Of a stretch of 37,739 nt of DNA, positions 35,149-37,739 are shown one piece after another. Location: NCBI GenBank assembly GCA_036897485.1, contig JAYMTF010000382.1, forward strand, positions 1 through 37,739, read 5' to 3'. The first letter of the stretch is position 1. Each line of letters starts with the position of its first letter. The translations under genes were made by a program, and so were the position numbers. This DNA comes from Pelargonium nanum (Eukaryota > Streptophyta > Magnoliopsida > Geraniales > Geraniaceae). The notes below the pieces were generated by a model that worked only from the letters and a program-made list of their open reading frames with translations, made no database searches and was not told where the DNA came from.

Positions 35149-36070
35149 TTTCGAGTAGTGTTACTTGCACACACGAGTATTTTTATCTCAAACCAAATGC
35201 ACCCAGACCAGAGGGTTTGTAGCTGAAAATAATTTTATTAAAATGCATTAGAAAGAATCAGATATCGAACAATCAAAGTAAGTATCCTATTCGCAAACGC
35301 TGATGAGTGATGATTTTATCAGTGACAAATGTCCCCTTGTGGTAGCAAATTCAAATGAAAATAAACTTATCATCTAATAAACCAACCAAACAAACAAACA
35401 GTCACATAGTTTCAAACACGACGACATGCACGAATTGCCAACTCTAGAAACATTGTACTTAAACTCTTAAACAAAGAAGAGTCCAAATGCATTAGAAAGA
35501 AGCAGATAATGAACAATCCAATTAAGTAATCTATTAGCAAATACCGATGAGTGATGATTTTACCAGCAATTCATGTGCACTTGGGTAACAAATTCAAATG
35601 AAAATAACCTCATCATCTAATCAACAAAACAAACAAATGGTCGACGGCACGCACGAATTGCCAGCTCTAGAAGAAACTGTACTTAAACTCTTAAACAAAA
35701 GAGTCCAAATGCATCAGAAAGAATCAGATAATGAACAATCAAAGTATGTAATCTATTCACAAACCATGAGTGATGATTGTGCACTCGTAACAAATTCAAA
35801 TGAAAATAACCCAAACAAACAAATGGTCACATAATTTCCAAATTTCCATGAAAACTGAAACACTGAACAGTCCCAAACCAAACACAGTCGCTGCTGGACA
35901 GTGAAAAAGCAATAGGTACAGACTTTTGCATTGATGTGCGACAGTGAAAGAGGAGTGAGAAGAAGAAGAAGAAAGCGTACCATTTCAAGTAGAGCTTCGC
36001 GGTTGTGTTGTGGTGGTGGTGGTGTTTTGCGTTTGCTTCTCTGCCCTACTACTACTCTCTCTCTCTCTCT
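35149..36070 (-). other. EngB 5' leader with intron and splice-created uORF
   Basis: Leader exon 1 is about 36070-35981 (start estimated from the CT-rich run), with donor GTACGC at 35980. Leader exon 2 is 35222-35149 after ATTTTCAG. The last three bases of leader exon 1 are ATG; when spliced they open a 32-codon frame that overlaps the main ATG at 35148 in another frame and stops at TGA (about 35128-35126). The 758-bp intron is mostly tandem repeat. Confidence 0.65.
35241..35842. repeat. Three-copy tandem repeat in the EngB leader intron
   Basis: AAATGCATTAGAAAGAA starts at 35241 and 35485, with AAATGCATCAGAAAGAA at 35707. Periods are 244 and 222 bp; the third copy is partial (about 136 bp). 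Copies 1 and 2 each include GCACGAATTGCCA[AG]CTCTAG, which matches the right terminus of the hAT-like family, so a transposon end was duplicated with the unit. Confidence 0.88.
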
Positions 36071-36836
36071 GTTTGGAGCAGAATGGTGAAATTGGGCCTT
36101 AGATAACCTAAATCTTGTCTTCCAAGTAAATAACGGCCCAATTATTTGGGTCTAATGTTTAAGGCCTTGTTTGTTTTTCTTGGATGGATGAACTTTGTGG
36201 AAAATGTCTCTTTTGTCCCTCAGCTATTCGTTTTGTTTCGAATTGATACTCGATTTGATTTTTGTTTTAATTTGCTCCTTAATTATCTATACTGTTGCAA
36301 ATTGGTTCTCAAATAATGTTTATTTTGTTTAAATTTATCCAATATGCAACTGTGCCACTATTAAGTAATCTAAATTTACGAATCGAACCATATGTGAACA
36401 AAATTGTATAGTCGAAGAAATGTTAAGGCCTTGTGTTTTCCTTCTCCTTAAATTGATGAGCTTCATGGAAGATGATCTATTTTTTTGTCTCTGATTATTC
36501 ATTTTGTACCGAATTGATACTCTATTTTTTTGAACCAATATGTCCTCCAAACTCTCCATATTGCCCGAAGTCTAAATTACTTCTTAAAACATGTTATGTT
36601 GTTTCAAATTGGTGTAGTTTTTTTGTTGAATTTGTTTTCATCTCCTAATCAATCTCATGTTGGAAAATTAAGTTCACAAATTAGAAGTACAACCAATCCA
36701 GAGTGTCTACTCTCATCATTTCATAGCATTTTCACTGATAGTTAAGCTAATGTCAAAATACACCTGAATTATCTTATATTATATTGACCTTAACATAAAC
36801 TAATACTCTTTTATAGACTAATATTATAAGAAAATT
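36071..36836. other. Spacer between EngB promoter and VPE 3' end
   Basis: The EngB promoter side. Two diverged copies of a sequence opening AAGGCCTTGT occur at about 36161 and 36423; both contain 'gaattgatactc' and a 'gatga-ctt-atgga' block. No gene is supported. Confidence 0.5.
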
Positions 36837-37651
36837 TCAGAATCTGGTAAATTTCTCTTTCTTCTTCTTCATACCATCACAAACTTGAGCAGATACTTCA
36901 GACATTTCCTGGATGGTAACATTAGCATTACAAATGTTAGCCAACACTTCAGGACCATCTTGAGGCCCAAATAAATAGTTTCCAATTAGTTTTATACTTT
37001 GGTCAACATGCTTCCTCATAGAAAGCTCCTTCACCATCTGTTTTTTAGCTTCAAGCCTCTCCTGAGAACCCTTGGGAGCTTTCTGATACTGAAACCAACA
37101 GTACAATACAAGAAATCAAAACAAAACGAAGAAATTGGTAGCGCTTGGATTATGATTTTTATTTACGAATGGGAATTGGGAATGAGATTCTCAATGACTT
37201 TGGAAATGAGAATCTCATTGCCAATTCAAATTTTGTAATCAAAACGCTACAATTCTTCTTCTTTGTACAGTATTTTCTAAAGACGGTATGTTAAGAAGAA
37301 CAACCTTGAGGTGATAGTGAAGCAGATCGGCATCACGCTGATTAACGAGGTTTGAGTTTGATGGTACTGAGTATTTGGAAGTATGATTGTTCTGCTCGGA
37401 AGGAATATAGCCAATGTACATGGAGAGTCTATCTCGAGCAATCTTCAAATCCCCGTAGCGCATAACATGAGATCCGAATTCCTCATCACTAAATCCTGTC
37501 CTCCTCTTAACCTGTTAATTATTAGCCGCAACAAAGTAATTAATTATCAATCCCAATCCCGTATTAAAACAGTACATATATATATATATGTATATATATC
37601 GGTATATACCACTCGATATTGTTGTTCCAGAGTCTCACTTGTTGAATCATG
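36837..37651 (-). CDS. Vacuolar processing enzyme (legumain) 3' part, internally deleted and cut by the window edge
   Basis: Visible exons in transcript order: 37651-37610 (HDSTSETLEQQYRV), 37511-37305 (starts VKRRTGFSDEEFGSHVM, ends RDADLLHYHLK) and 37088-36837. All are phase 0 with GT-AG introns. VKRRT, NQRDADLLH and SIKLIGNYLFG are C13 cysteine-protease (legumain/VPE) signatures from the end of the catalytic domain and the C-terminal LSAM pro-domain. The last exon jumps from GPEVL straight to ANICNAN: the segment of roughly 45 residues that normally lies between (with the RPAGQPLVDDW motif and several cysteines) is missing without a frame break. A non-family KKKKEKFTRF tail follows. Catalytic His and Cys would be to the right, outside the window. 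It may be a decayed or divergent VPE copy; I cannot tell whether it is expressed. Confidence 0.82.
37137..37250. mobile_element. MITE-like inverted-repeat element in VPE intron
   Basis: Left GGTAGCGCTTGGATTATG and the reverse complement of the right end, GTAGCGTTTTGATTAC, are inverted, and AATT flanks both sides. The body is itself palindromic (GAGATTCTCA and GAGAATCTCA). 114 bp, inside the intron 37089-37304. Related in ends to 4055-4203 and 21119-21290. Confidence 0.65.
37575..37600. repeat. AT microsatellite in VPE intron
   Basis: Interrupted (AT)n run between the first two visible VPE exons, close to the 37610 donor. Confidence 0.85.
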
Positions 37652-37673
37652 CTTGTCACCAACAAACAAATTA

Positions 37674-37739
37674 CTCTCTCCGTCCCAAAATGAGTGTCCT
37701 GTTTCCACTTTTTGCAAAAATTAAGGATTACCAAATAAT
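37674..37739. mobile_element. Stowaway-type MITE end, truncated by the window
   Basis: CTCTCTCCGTCCC directly after a TA (37672-37673) matches the Stowaway terminal repeat (CTCCCTCCGT-YC type) and its TA target preference. The other end is beyond the window. It sits in the VPE intron, 22 bp from the acceptor at 37652. Confidence 0.7.

Noticed and set aside
1-37739. CRISPR arrays, bacterial operons or viral insertions
   Set aside because: Spliced plant genes throughout; the tandem repeats have no spacer structure and no viral-type reading frame was seen.

Overview
This is nuclear DNA of a flowering plant, almost certainly a eudicot and probably a rosid. It is AT-rich and its genes are split into many exons with GT-AG introns. 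Its proteins are plant-only or plant-type: an ETR1 ethylene receptor, SAUR, reticulon-like B, type II H+-pyrophosphatase, vacuolar processing enzyme and a defensin-like peptide. I cannot fix the species. All exon joins below were worked out by hand from splice signals, reading phase and protein-family continuity.

Layout, left to right. 1-1.8 kb: upstream DNA with transposon-like remnants. 1.8-4.5 kb (+): a four-exon gene for a 166-aa reticulon-like protein (RTNLB22/23 type). 5.1-10.7 kb (-): a complete six-coding-exon ETR1-type ethylene receptor of 740 aa, with a 1.46-kb intron in its 5' leader; it is tail-to-tail with the reticulon gene. 11.6-12.3 kb (-): a small defensin-like (DEFL) gene whose first exon ends in a stop codon. 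12.3-16.8 kb: gene-poor DNA with transposon pieces. 16.85-17.46 kb (+): an intronless SAUR gene. 17.5-20.3 kb: gene-poor DNA with short tandem duplications. 20.4-27.96 kb (-): a 14-coding-exon type II vacuolar-type H+-pyrophosphatase (AVP2/VP2 type, 802 aa). 29.3-36.07 kb (-): a ten-coding-exon EngB/YihA-family GTPase with a long basic N-terminal extension (573 aa). 36.8 kb to the right edge (-): the 3' part of a vacuolar-processing-enzyme (legumain) gene with an internal in-frame deletion, cut by the window end.

The genes do not form a pathway; this is an ordinary euchromatic gene row. What stands out is the non-coding part. Four introns carry multi-copy local tandem duplications: RTNLB intron 2, the ETR1 leader intron, the EngB leader intron and the EngB last intron. 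Short non-autonomous DNA transposons sit in introns of every multi-exon gene outside the DEFL locus. A hAT-like family with TIRs near TAGRGSTGGCAATT has at least three members with recognisable 8-bp target duplications. A second inverted-repeat family resembles Tourist elements, and a Stowaway-type end lies 22 bp from a splice acceptor. I found no unknown multi-gene system. The most useful leads are the disrupted DEFL gene, the splice-created overlapping uORF on EngB, the in-frame open leader and GC-AG intron of the pyrophosphatase, the repeat-built ETR1 leader intron, the internally deleted VPE copy, and the reticulon-VP2 linkage that recalls Arabidopsis.
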